64,000 bases of DNA, taken from Craterostigma plantagineum. Its lineage: Eukaryota; Streptophyta; Magnoliopsida; Lamiales; Linderniaceae. The notes beneath the pieces are model-generated. The model saw nothing but the letters and a program-made list of their open reading frames with translations, had not been told where the DNA came from and searched no databases. Made by a program: the position numbers and the translations under genes. This document shows, in pieces, positions 35,161 through 47,699 of this stretch. Position 1 is the first letter of the stretch; the number at the start of each line of letters is the position of its first letter. The stretch lies in assembly GCA_027422505.1 (NCBI GenBank), contig JAPQWV010000356.1:434001-498000 (forward strand), read 5' to 3'.

Positions 35161-37819
35161 TCAATTGAGGTGAAGACAGTTTAAGATTTCCGCCATCTTA
35201 CTTCTCTTTCTGTTTCTGAAGTTTGTTTTTTCAATTTTTCGATTCAGCTAGGGTTTCGATGTGGTCGGCTAACGGTACGATTTCCGTTGTATTCGATTGG
35301 GGATTTTTTTAGGGTATTGTTTGGGTGGTTGATTTCATGTGCATTGGATCATGTTATGTTCAAGTTGGATTTTTTTATTTTCGTGTGTGGTTAGTGCAAC
35401 TTTCTATCAGGGCCATCATGTGCTTGATTTTCACTTCGTTTTACGATGTTTTAATACTTGTGTCGATATATGTCTAGTAGTCTTGTTATAGTTGGAATAC
35501 CTGCTCATTAATAGAATCATAATACAGTTTTGAATGCTGTAGTTTGGTGCTAGAAAATGCTATCATGATTTTCATGGCACCTCTGATCCTTTTCAGTTTC
35601 ATCTGATCGACTAACTTTGCTTTTTCCAGGTTTCATTGTTAAGTACTGATAATCAATCTCTCAATCTTATTGCACTAACTGTCCCATTTGCAACTCTTTA
35701 AATATGTAAAAATCATCTTTGACTAATTTGCATATGCTGCTCTTTGATTTGAAACGTTTTGGACCCTAGTAATGAACTTGCGTATGTCCTCTTCTCCCAG
35801 CAATCGACCTTTTTGCACTAATGGTTTGGTTTGTTATTTCGTTCATTTTCTGCTCGAGATTTTCGACTATGGGAAGCCTGATTGATTGCCTTTGTGCTGA
35901 TTGCGCAGATTAACGGGGCTGTGCTCGAGCTCCTCGCGCATCTCGGGAGTTTTTATAATAATGACATGTTTAGACGTTTGCTGTTTCACCTGAATCAGAC
36001 AAAGATAAGTACTTTGGCTTTGTTCCAATGTTGATATGTTCAATTGTCTTGTGCTTTAAACATCATCGTAAGTTGATATGTTATTAATCGTCCCAAGTTT
36101 GTTTCATCCCATGATAGTCACTAGTCAGGGAGTTTAAAGTAAAATTGAATTATTGAAATCTTCAATAAAAAATTATTTGGAATTCGACTATTTCATATGT
36201 CCGGCCTTTTGGGACGATGCATTAAATTCCGTTTAATATTAAGCCCATTGGGTCGAAAATTCATAAAATTTTGGTCCACAAAAATAAAAGCCACAGAACG
36301 AGTCGTGAATATGTGAAGAAGGAGAAGTCAAAGGACTTGCGTGCAATTTGTTAAATGGCTAAGTAAGAGCAATGCATGCGTTGACTACGATTCAAAGTAG
36401 AAAAGTGAAAGAAAAAAGGGCCGTAGCAGTTGAATTGAAGGCCTTTTGTCTATTTTCTTTGTTGTTTAGTTTAATTGTTTTCATTTGATAATATATTAGA
36501 ACGTTGGATCAATCAAATGGGAGAGCAGTAACAGCTCTACTTCGCAGGTACTACTTTTTCTTTTTACAGCCTTAAGAAATTGAAGGGCCCCCTCTTGGTT
36601 AGGTTACGTTCTTGTTGCATAGCACGTCGTGTCTTCTCTTTTGTCTTGTTAATTCAACAGACACAAATTTATATATGTACATATATACTTTGACATTTAT
36701 TGTTTATTACATGATCACTGTCGTCATAATTTTTAAATTTGTATAGAGCATGATTTAAGTTTCTATATTTTCAACGCATTTCCCTCACGTCTAGCCTCAT
36801 ACTTTTTATTTTCTAGATTTTCATATGTAATTTTTCCTTTCTGACTAGTCGTAAGAATTCGTACCCATGAAATAGTTGATCTGAGCTCTTCTGATATCGT
36901 GGTAAATTAAATAACTTCGTCAGTAATTTTAAATTCATAGGAGCGTATTATATTTACATTTTAGTTTCAACATTATTCAATATCACTAACTACATATATT
37001 TTAAGATGTGATTGAAATATAATTTTCTGAAGTCTTACAAAAAGAAACATAGCAAAGATGAAGTAGACCAAAGGCATACCTATTTAAGCACAAGGAATAT
37101 TCATATGATGCAATAAAGTAGAATAATTCAAAGCTTATTACTTTCTCTGTTTTCTTTGTGATCTTTGGTAGCCTTTATGATCGTTGATTAAAAGAAATAT
37201 GTGGTGATCATACACACACATTGTACAAAAGGAAATTTATTCTTTTTATGTTCGTATACTTGTCCTTATAAGTTGCTTTGCATAACCTCTCGTCTAATAA
37301 ATAATATTCTAAACACTTAAGCAAAAAAAAAGCCTGGAATCCAACGGCTAACTCGTCTTTTTGTGCATTAATTTTAATATACGAGTATCGATATGGAATA
37401 ATAATAATTATTATTACTATTTTTATCTCACGTTTTATTTTTAGTATATCACTTATTAAAATCACCAGTCACAATTAATTTTATTTTATACTATGCCTCA
37501 AAGTCGTAAACATAGTTCAATTTTATAAAAAGCAAAATGAAAAAAAAAACAATTATGCATCCTTCTCGACGACATGGCTCGTGCATTGTCAAAATCAACG
37601 AATCCTATGTTTTTGTAGCAGTAATAAATACACTCCTTGGTAATGGCATATAAAATGTTCGATACAACTAATTTCCAAATTTTAATTCAAAGGCAAAACC
37701 TACCAACATTCATGTTTTTCTGTTCACTGAAATGATTACTCCGTCTAATTATAAATAGAGGTTGTTTAAGGATTTTTCACATATATTAAGAAATAGAATG
37801 AAATGTCTCATATATATAC
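35161..37819. other. 3' flank of NDUFB3 and AT-rich spacer
   Basis: T-rich transcribed-looking sequence to about 36000, possibly a 3' UTR intron ending before the GC-richer stretch near 35910-35955. After that AT-rich spacer. No coding domain or transposon ends recognised. Confidence 0.5.
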
Positions 37820-38018
37820 CCATAGGCGGAGCCAGCATAGAGTCAGTGGGGAAAATATTATTAATAATTTACGTAGAAAAAATTGAAATCTTTTAATTTT
37901 ATGACTAAAATTGAACAAATTTATACTAATTGGACCCCATTGAGATTTTATAAAAATTCTGGGTATGGGGTCCAATTAAAATGGACCCCACTAATTTCAT
38001 ACTCTAGCTCCGCCACGG
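37820..38018. mobile_element. MITE, second copy of the GGCGGAGCCAG family
   Basis: Inverted ends (ATAGGCGGAGCCAGC and GTGGCGGAGCTAG) and inner GTGGGGTCCAT arms match the family at 24994-25227. A target duplication could not be placed exactly. Confidence 0.65.
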
Positions 38019-38904
38019 TTAATATACCTTAATTAATTGTTCCTGTTATTTAATTAATGGAACGTCTCACTATCTATGAATATTGAAAATCACATAAAAA
38101 GTGTAAAATTGGAAATATAGTAAATATTTATTTTGAAATCTGTAAAACAATTTCTAATTAGAAATAAAATTAGAGATGTAAAGATCTCTAACTAGAATAA
38201 GAGGGAGTAGATATTGACAACTGTGCCATATATATAGTTGCATTCTTCAATCTCTATGCTTATTGTGAGAAAACGCGTTTTTGCATGCATGCACGACAAC
38301 CAATTAATAATATTTGAGGAAGATTAATATACTTAGGCAACATTGGATCCCAAAGCTTTTTGACATTTGTCCTATGTTTATTTTTTTTTCTTACTTTCCT
38401 GCAATGACAATTTATCTTCGTGTTATTGTGGTATATCTCTTCTCCGATTAATTTCAATTTGAATCGAATATAAACGTTTGGACTATTTTTTCGCTCCAAG
38501 TTCATATATACTGTGATAGTAGGGAAGTTCAAAATTGAAAGGATTACTTTGTCCTCATCTTTTGTTTATTTTCTGAATATGCTAATTGAAATAATTGCCA
38601 AAAGGAAAAGAGATAGAGAATTAGATTCTTTAGTCAAATAATACTTAAAAATAATAATGGGTTTTTGGATTTCATAAGATTCTTTTATATTTGATAACGT
38701 CGAATATACTATATGGATTATAATCCCACTTCTTGCTTTTATAAAATTACGCATTTTCATATAGTTATGTGTATCGTATATTGATTACATTTCTAGACAT
38801 TAGTAAAACCGATTAAGGTATATAAATTAAAATATACTACTGATATTCTTGATTTAATTATATTTCTATCAATTCTTCTTTTTTTTCATTTTATTATATA
38901 AATA

Positions 38905-38946
<42 letters not shown>

Positions 38947-39888
38947 TTGGGGCAAGATATATCATACATATGCCTTGAGTATCCGCTTTGGAATGGACCA
39001 TACATGAAGACAACTAATGTATAGTTAAAATTTGAATATGGTGAACATTGGAATAAAGAAAGGGATAATTCAAAGAATAAAGTAAATTGGATAACTTAAT
39101 CTTTAGCTATCTGTAAATTACTTTATTGATACAAAGAATATACTACGTAAAACAATGGTGTGGAGGAATTTCATTTTATAAAGCGTTTTGGAATCTTAAT
39201 TTTCTATTTTTTACTCTTTATTTGTATATAAATAGTAACATAGTTAACTAGCATTTTGTAATTAAAATAGATCATTCAACAGAAAGAGGATATATATTGG
39301 CAAAAAAAATTTATAAGATTAAATGTATATTGTTTAAAATGTTACAATATATAAAATTTACAAGAGCAATTAATATACGACTAGCGCACTAAATAACAAA
39401 GTTATAATCCTTTCTATTCTTTATATTATCCATTGAATTTTGAACCTAAATACCTGTCAAACTTTAAATACCCAAGTACTCCTAATTAATAAATGGTGGT
39501 GAGAAACATCACGTGAAATTTGTATTATTACAAGCTCATTATTCCTTACACAGTGAGATATCATCGATACGAAATTAAAAGAAAAAAACACAGAAGTATT
39601 CGTATTATTTGTAAATATTGGTGAATATTCATGATATAAATGCATACGAGTTGTGGTAGAATATATATTTAATGATGAAGATATGTCACTTTTTAATGAG
39701 ATTGAGTTAGTGAATAACCACTTTGGGTAGGGTGAAACTATAAGATAGACGAATTTACGAATTATTCACAATTACATTAGTCACCAATTTCTTTGATGTT
39801 AGACTATCCATATCATTTAGCCATGGCTTACATCTTCTTCACGGTAAATTAAAAACAAAAATGTCACAATTAAAAGTACATTAAATTA
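38019..39888. other. AT-rich spacer with an (AT)n microsatellite
   Basis: No gene was seen. A run of about 20 AT units lies at about 38905-38943. Short ORFs in this stretch have no motifs. Confidence 0.55.
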
Positions 39889-40160
39889 TCTATAGTATTA
39901 TATTAAGGGTGGATGTGGCTATTAACTGCTAATTTGGTTTGTAAAATATTTACAATTTAACCTCTCTAGTTCTAATTTCATTAACTAAACATTTAACCCC
40001 TCACTTTTTAGTTATTATACTTATACCTCTAATCATTATTTTCCTTTTATATATATAAAAATTATATTTCATCTAGTTCACATAAATATAAATTTCATAA
40101 CTAAAATTGAAACAATTATATTTTAAGCACACGCATAAAGTAGTGTGCATATAGTACTAG
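39889..40160 (+). mobile_element. Mini-Helitron
   Basis: A 272-bp element starting TCTATAGTATTATATTAAG after A, close to the 5' ends of Arabidopsis-type Helitrons (from memory). Its 3' end has a hairpin with stem GCACAC/GTGTGC at about 40128-40149, and then CTAG at 40157-40160 before T. Confidence 0.7.
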
Positions 40161-41385
40161 TAAAATTTTAACACGTATCACCGTTACATACTTGTCACAT
40201 GGTAAAAACATTATTTGAAACAAATTTTTATATAAAAAGTTTTCAATATAGGGTAAGTCTCTAGGCTGAAGAAATAACCCGACTGGCTTTTGTCTCCTAA
40301 TATAAGCTAAAAAGAACCTTTCTTATCAATGTTGCGTATTCTGTCAATTGCGTTACGCTACATTAAATATTTACCTCTTTAATATATATTTGTACAGATT
40401 CATACACGTTCGCCAATGTGATTATATATATGATTATATTGAATAGTTTGAGAGACGTTTCGACGTCTGCTGCAAAAATTTTGTATAACTAAGTTTATTT
40501 TTCTTGTATAATTTCAGTGTTTAAAATACAATCTCAATATAAAAAATACTAAAATTAGGAGCGTAATAAATGATCGGAGGAATATTGGCACGGGTTTGGT
40601 CAATTTAGTCTTTATTTGGGTAGATTTGCATTAACTGAGTTTGTAACTAAAATCATGATCGATATAATGACATGACACACAGAAATACTTGCATTTGCAA
40701 ATTGCATTGCACGGCTACGAATACTTTAAAAACCGTCAAACATTATTTATTTCTATTATATTTGATATTTCTATTATTTAACCAAAATTTAATCGATATA
40801 GATACTTAAAAGAAAAACAAATGTTCGGCTAAACTTATATCCGTTCCATCTACCGTGCACTGAACCCGATAATTATAACTAAGAAGTTTATCATAATACT
40901 ATTTCAAAATGGGGAAGGACATAAATGTTTCTGCAACAAGAGAGAACAATTTAAAATTTTTGAAATATGTGCAATCATTAAATATCATAGGATGCATTGA
41001 AATATTAACAATACAATAGATGATTGGTACAAAGAAAAATATGTTGAAGTGGAGAAAACAGAATACATACACACGCATACATATAATTGGATAACCAAGT
41101 TAAACTAATATGGTCCTCGTAATATAATAAAGCAAACCTCTTCCGTAAAGGGAAAAAAAAAAGGAAAAAAACAAACTACTAAAATGCAAACTGTAAGAAC
41201 TAAGTTATGTTTACTACGATATTTTGCCTGTCCAATCTTGGTAAGCAGTATATATCAAGTTCTTATAATTATTATCCCACATAGTACTTTAATCGCAGCA
41301 GCAAAGAAGATATTGGACTTTATTGGGATTTTAAGTAAAAATTTTAATCTTTTTTAAATAATTGAATACACACCAATGTATTATA

Positions 41386-41427
<42 letters not shown>

Positions 41428-42510
41428 ACACACTGCTGATCTCCATATGGAGTAAACTCGATGCCTGGTAGTAGTGCAAGCAAAGCAACATCCCCACCTT
41501 TATTTATTATTTTTTGTTTTCTAAAGAAGACCGAAAACATTAAAATTAAATCCTCTCATTCTCTATTTTCTAAGTTTTTTTAATATTTTTTTGGGTGTCT
41601 TTATTTATTCTCTCAACCCTTATTTAGGCCCTCACTTCTCCTATAAGCTAATGCTTACTGCAAGAAAACCTACCTTCCAAACCTGCAATTTCTTCTCTTA
41701 CATCTCTCTCACCCCTTTTAAGTCTTTTTTTTATTACCTCACTCTCTCAACTAGCAATTATACATTTATAATTTTTCACTCATCTGCACCATTGAAGAGC
41801 TCTTAACTTTTGTTAAAAACAAATCCGAGAGCTTATACGAAGAAGTGTTTTTTTAGAGTGTAAGTTTCTGCATTTTCTGTTCTTCTTTGTATTGTAGACA
41901 TTCAATTTCTTTCACTAAGAAGCGTTTGCTTGTTCTTACAGGTGAAACTATGAGATTTCTTTTTTGTCTCGCAAGAACTAAAATATACATGGAGGAAGTG
42001 TTCTAGCCCAGAATCTTACAGCAGGTTTGTTTTATTTAACTTTTTTCATAATTGAGCTAATCTTGTCATTATTACATGACGAGCCCAATTCCTAATATTT
42101 TTCCTTTTTCTCTTCTTCTTTTGCTCTTGCATGATCTTTGAACGAAGACTTCAAATTTAGTAAAAATCCAACCTTTATTTGAACTCCGATGAACCCTATA
42201 AGACCCACATCTTTTGTCTATCTATTCCCTCAGAAATAATCTGCTGAGAATAATTACAAATTTAGTGTGTTTCTTTTCCTTCCAAGGAGTGATGAGTGCA
42301 ATATAATAATATAGTAAAAGGAATGGAGAAGATCTAGTAGGAACTAAGCCAAGTTTTATAGTGATAAAATTTTAGGACATCTTATATCACCAAACCAACC
42401 CTTGTCTTGTTTCCCTTCATTTGCGGTCTCCAAAGAAGAAACACAAAACCAAATCTCAAATTAATTAACATCAAACTAAACATAAAAACCCCATAATTAA
42501 ACAAATAGAA
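40161..42510 (+). other. Upstream region and 5' UTR of the ZF-HD gene
   Basis: AT-rich spacer to about 41380. A (CT)18 microsatellite lies at 41389-41424. From about 41640 the sequence turns pyrimidine-rich like a plant 5' leader. A probable leader intron runs from GTAAGT (about 41860) to TTACAG (41941), and a second donor may lie near 42024. No coding domain. Confidence 0.5.
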
Positions 42511-43521
42511 ATGGAACAACTTTCAAGCCAAGAAAGTGACTTCTCAATCCCACTAAGCAGCTCCTATGGCGGCGGCGGTAATAACATAACAGCTCATCAT
42601 CATATGCATGGACATCATCATCACCATCATCCATCTCACAATAACATCATCATCCCATCATCACCGCCGCCTCTGCCTCCGCCGTCTTCCTCTCCTCCGG
42701 CGCCGGCGCCGCCTGACACAGCCGCCCACCACCTCCCTCCTCCTCCTACCAACGGTTTGCCGCCGGAAAACAACAACAACGACGACGCTCGTAATAACGT
42801 CCATCAAAACAGTAACAAGAAAATCGTAAAGTACAGAGAGTGCTTGAAGAACCACGCGGCGGCGATGGGCGGCAGTGCCACCGACGGTTGCGGCGAGTTC
42901 ATGCCCAGCGGCGAGGAAGGCACCATCGAAGCCCTCACCTGCTCCGCCTGCAGCTGCCACCGAAACTTCCACAGAAAAGACCTCGACGGCGCCGCGTTCT
43001 TCCCTCACCATCACCACGGCATGGTGGCGACGGCGGCGATGGGCGGCGCCAAGATCTACATGGGACATCCTCAGGCGTACCACCATCATCAGCTGTTTAC
43101 TTCGTCTTCTTCAAGGGCGGCTGCCGTGAATGCCCAGCCGCGTCAGATGATCATGCCCTACGCCGCCGCCGCGGGGGCAGCTGCTTCCGACGACCAGAGC
43201 GGCGGCGACCACGACGTCGACGACGGCGTCGCCGGCTCGATGATGAGGCACCACAGCCAACACCATCTTCAGATGGTGAAGAAGAGGCATAGGACGAAGT
43301 TTAGCCAAGAACAGAAGGAGAAAATGCTCGCTTTCGCTGAGAGAGTTGGGTGGAAAATACAGAAGCAAGAAGAAACTGTCGTACAGCAGTTTTGTCAAGA
43401 AGTTGGCGTTAAGAGAAGGGTTTTGAAAGTTTGGATGCATAATAATAAGCATAATCTTGCCAAGATTAAGACGACGACTAATAATAATAATGGTAATAAT
43501 AATCCTCATCAAGTTGTTTAG
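42511..43521 (+). CDS. ZHD3: Zinc-finger homeodomain (ZF-HD) transcription factor
   Basis: Nuclear transcription factor of 336 residues, intronless as usual for the family. The N-terminus is rich in His, Pro and Asn. The ZF-HD dimerisation domain covers about residues 104-158: [45 protein letters not shown], with the expected Cys and His ligands. The middle is His/Ala/Gly-rich. The homeodomain lies at about 256-318, from [20 protein letters not shown] through WKIQKQEE to [18 protein letters not shown], with the family's WMHNNKH recognition helix. The codon use is GC-rich compared with its flanks and produces long shadow frames on both strands. The symbol rests on neighbourhood (AT2G02540, HB21/ZHD3, from memory); ZHD4 is a close alternative. 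Confidence 0.92.
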   Translation: MEQLSSQESDFSIPLSSSYGGGGNNITAHHHMHGHHHHHHPSHNNIIIPSSPPPLPPPSSSPPAPAPPDTAAHHLPPPPTNGLPPENNNNDDARNNVHQNSNKKIVKYRECLKNHAAAMGGSATDGCGEFMPSGEEGTIEALTCSACSCHRNFHRKDLDGAAFFPHHHHGMVATAAMGGAKIYMGHPQAYHHHQLFTSSSSRAAAVNAQPRQMIMPYAAAAGAAASDDQSGGDHDVDDGVAGSMMRHHSQHHLQMVKKRHRTKFSQEQKEKMLAFAERVGWKIQKQEETVVQQFCQEVGVKRRVLKVWMHNNKHNLAKIKTTTNNNNGNNNPHQVV

Positions 43522-43541
43522 AGAGAGAGAGAGAGAGAGAG
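43521..43541 (+). repeat. (GA)10 microsatellite at the ZF-HD stop codon
   Basis: The repeat starts at the last base of the TAG stop codon and would be the first part of the 3' UTR. Confidence 0.8.
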
Positions 43542-43736
43542 TTATGCTTTCTGCATGCATGGGGAGATTTCTACGAGCGTCGTGGAAGTGCTCTTGGCAT
43601 TTTCTTTTGCTTCTTTCGTGTGATTTTTTCAGTGTTGTACTTGATATTATTATTGCCATGTATGGTGTGTCGTTTACAAATAATAGTTTTTGTTGGGTAT
43701 ATTTAAATTCAAGCACAGTCAGAAGTTTAGCTTAAG

Positions 43737-44106
43737 ATTCAGGCCCTGTCATGAAAAAGTTTAGTTTTAAGGACCCGATTTCTGTTAAATTTGATAAGGA
43801 CCTAACTTAAAAAGGTGGTATGAACTGGTATGAGATGATGGTTTTGTGTTACAAACTTACACCATATTGTTATTTCAGAACAATGAAGTGATACTACATA
43901 AATGGACTAGTATCGGATGATCATTAACTGATACCAGATGATTGTTTTGTGTTATAAAATTTCAACATATTGTTATTTCGGAGCAATGACGTGGTAATAC
44001 AGAAATGCAACTTTTTCATGACATACTGTTATCGGGTCCGTAAAACTAATTTTTTTCCTAACAGGACCTGAATCCAGCTAAATGAAACTTCGGATAGGGC
44101 CTGAAT
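43737..44106. mobile_element. MITE-like inverted repeat
   Basis: The left arm (ATTCAGGCCCTGTCATG, then TTTAGTTTTAAGGACCCG) pairs with an inverted right arm ending GGACCTGAAT at 44073 and again GGGCCTGAAT at 44106. The interior has two diverged direct copies of a roughly 70-bp segment (43839-43908 and 43936-44006). No clear target duplication was found, so the type is open. Confidence 0.5.
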
Positions 44107-45655
44107 GAAAAGTCTGGGTCAATTTTTCTTTCCCTAACTTGGTTGTCGTTGGAGAGTTTTCATGACAATTCTGAAATCGAGGTACAGATTTTTGAGGAAA
44201 AAATTGTGAATATATCGTATAGAGTGTAGGAGTATGTCCCATCATTAATAAGTCGGGGTAGTTCTATTGTACCCCAACTTTTTCTATTTACATCTCCTAA
44301 TTAATATGTTAGGCAATAGTAAACGCATACCATTAAAAGAAATATATTCTAAACCATTAAATACTTTCGAACTCTAAACCATTAAATACTTAACATTTAG
44401 GATTAAGTAGACTCGAATTCAAACTGCATCAAATCTACCAATCAATGCTTTAACATGTTTATCCCCTATCATTGTCCATATTATAGTTTCACATATGATA
44501 CTGATAATGCTAATTTATAAAATAGAATAAAAAATATTTGTGAGCAATATATTCCAAACTTATGTGTATATTATTGTGTTCATTAATTTTAAAAAAGAAG
44601 TTTATGTTATACGGATATCTACTATTGATAAACTAAATTAGTTTTTTGTAGCACATGTAAAATTACAGCTACTAATAAAAAGATAATATTGTATCGATGT
44701 GACATTGGATTAAAAATTTATTAAATGAAAAATATATTTATAAAGAGTTGAATAACTCATGCAATTAAAAATTGTTGAATTATATGAAAAATATATTTCA
44801 AAGAATTATTGTTTTATCAATTTGATTAGGTAAAATAATTTTTAATTACAATTTTCAAGTGTTTGGTTGGGCTGTAAAATGGATGTGGAGGGGGCATGAA
44901 TGATGAGTAGTAGGACTCTATTTTATTTATCTCACAAACTGAGCATGCAATATTATATATTAAGCCCCATTGTTTAGTAGGGCTATATCGTAAATGTTGA
45001 ATACCTAATGAGTATCTTAAACGTTAAAAAAGGGACTGTGTTTTGAATTTTCGTATTTTGTTTAATATTTGAAGTCTTATTGCTTTTGCATACAATTTCA
45101 AATACTTTTTCCTGCATTTATTGTCTCAATTATTCCTGGCTTGGCTTGACTTCGAGACAAAGGACATTTTCATTGATTTTCGTGTTTCGATTTTAATGGG
45201 AACTGATTTGTGTTTTGTTTGTTTCGAGCAATCAATGTTGTCCACAAGAAAACCAACTATAATATCCTACTTTGGGGACGGGCCTTTTATTTTTTAAATA
45301 TTAATTTTCTCCTTCGAAAAATAACATTATGTAGAGTTTAGGATTTTGGCATTATATCTTTAGTATTTTTTCCTATTCTTGTACATGAGAAAATCTGCCC
45401 AAAAAAATGGACATTGTTAAGGGTTGAGGGTAAACAAGAGTATATTATTATTACCTAAAATTATTAATAATAGAGGCCCTCGTTTTCAGTATTTATTATG
45501 AAGCATAGAGACATAATAAATGTATTCGAAACTGATCTGCTGATTGAATTTAATGAAGGCAATGACATACCCTATTTATTATTTCGAAAACTTACTTTCT
45601 CCCTCCTCACTAAATTTTCCAACTAATACCATTGTAGAATCGTCCTACTGCCTTA
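44107..45655. other. AT-rich spacer, no gene seen
   Basis: No coding domain, RNA gene or element ends were recognised. Confidence 0.55.
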
Positions 45656-46253
45656 GACCTTCCTCAATGTGTGCGCCACGTCGGCGCCACCTTAAAAGTA
45701 AAATACCTCTATCTCCAAAACAAAATTTCTCCCCAGCCACAAAACGCAAAAAGTAGATTTTTTGGGGACCCTCTTTAAATTCATTTAATTTTATTTAATT
45801 AACCAATTTTTATTTATCTAATTTTCGAAACAATTTATAAATAATTATATTTCATACTATTTAATTTTTTATATTTAATAAAAAATTCGTTACATAATAA
45901 AAATATTATTTATTTATTTGAAATATAAATAAAATAAACATTTTTAACACATTAAAATTTTATTCGTAAAAAATAAACAAAATAATAAATACTAATAAAC
46001 AAATATTAATATAGGATAAAGTATTAAAAAACCATCACATCACATAATGTATTATTTATATATTAATTTTATTTCCAATATCTATTTTCTCATATTCTTT
46101 TATAAATATATATCAAAAGCACACCCAAAAAACCCAGGTTTATTCTACTAAACCTCTCAAAAAACCTACAACACCTCACAATGCAAAAAACCTCTATTTT
46201 ACAGGTTTTTTCTCTCTCCTACTCATAAAAAAAATCTAGCATTGAGGAAGGCC
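45656..46253. mobile_element. Tourist-like MITE
   Basis: Ends GACCTTCCTCAATG and GGCCTTCCTCAATG in inverted orientation, flanked by the 3-bp duplication TTA (45653-45655 and 46254-46256). The interior is very AT-rich and non-coding. Confidence 0.72.
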
Positions 46254-46684
46254 TTACGAATGCATAAGTATCAACAACATCCACAACAAAAATAAATAAA
46301 TAAGATAAATAATTATTAGTATTATGAAATAATTGTTGAATATTCTAATCGAATAGTTGATTTCTTGGATTGGATTGTGGATAAGATTAGTAGAATTAGG
46401 ATCGTGGACCGGGTGTTAGAGGGAGTCAATAACAGCGGTCACCATTTTTCGCTCATTAGTGGATTTCACGTCCGGTTAGAGAGTGAACCCAGTTCCCAAT
46501 CTTCAATCAAGGCCAAGCGCGGAATACTTATGGGCTTTGATTGTGAACTAAGTGTGGCGGTTTGTGTATGTGGGTGATTTAGTCCGATTTTGATGTATGG
46601 AGGTGGTTGAGGCATTTTGTCGAACACCTTGAGTGTGAGTATGGAGTGTTTGGTTTCGGTTTGTGGGAGATGATGCACGATATT
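46254..46684. other. Unassigned spacer
   Basis: A less AT-rich stretch with an open frame of 70 codons (46365-46577) and no known motif. It may be an old transposon fragment. Confidence 0.4.
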
Positions 46685-47699
46685 TGTTATGGAAGTTCGC
46701 AGTCAAAAAAATCTCCTACGTCTCCCCCTTCCACGCAAGGAAGGCTATACTAGAAGATTTGGTTTCGATACCACCTTGTCGTATAACCTACATAGCTAGA
46801 CTCACACGTATAACCCCCGGCTACACCCGCTAACTAAACTCCTAGTCACCACAACGTTGTAGGCCACAACCTCACAACACGCTTTGATCTTTTACGTCTC
46901 TAAGCTAAGACGATACCAATCTTTCTTGTCTCGATGCGAAGACTACATACACTTGTTTATAGTCTATGTGCTAAGACTTTCACTCAACTAACATACTTAA
47001 ACTCATCTCTCTAATGTGTGAGTGGGGTGTGTGGGTTTGAACGTTGTAGTTCTCTCTCTTTTGTAACCCACACACTTGGAAGAGCTCTCTTGATTTTGTG
47101 CTCTTTGCTCTTGTTCTTCTCTCTTGGATCTCTCTTTGAATATGTGCTTGTTTGCTCTAGGATCCTTAGTTGTTTCTGCCCTTTGCTGTTTTATATATAG
47201 GCTCCATCACCTTGATATAGCCGTTAGACTCATTAATATAGCCGTTGGGAGCCTTTGTTGACTTTGGTCAAAACTGTCATCTTTATCTGCTTGTACCTCT
47301 GCTGCAGTAGAAGGCTTGTACACCAGTCAATTAGTTGACCAGTTAATCCAGTCATTGACCGGACCAGAGACCGAGACCGGTCAGTCCAACCATTGACCGG
47401 ACTAGCCATTGACCGAGACCGGTCAGTCCAGTCTAAGACTGACCCGTCAGTATGACGGATCAGTCCAGACAGAGACCGGACAAGTCCAGTCCAGTTTGAC
47501 CAGACCGAGACAGGATTGACCGACGGTTGACCGCGTTGACCAGCGTTGACCGGCAATTGTCTGGCCCGTTTTTTCGCCCTGATCTCATATTTGATATCTG
47601 TTTTTCGAACCGGGCTCATCTACACACTTAACTAAATATGTTAGTAACACAATAATAAGTTTTATGTTCATCAAAATTGCTAAATATTATAATCCAACA
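46685..47699 (-). mobile_element. Solo LTR of a copia-type element
   Basis: A 1015-bp block with ends TGTTATGG...CCAACA. Read on the minus strand it starts TGTTGGATTATAATATT, a common copia LTR start, and has a TATA box (CTATATATAA) near 47187-47200. No gag-pol sequence is next to it. The flanks ATATT and ATCAT do not match well, so the duplication has decayed or the borders are slightly off. It contains a cluster of W-box cores. Confidence 0.72.

Noticed and set aside
42661..43089. Long minus-strand and frame-shifted plus-strand ORFs across the ZF-HD gene
   Set aside because: They are shadows of the GC-rich, His/Ala-rich coding frame, with Arg-rich or repetitive translations and no domains.
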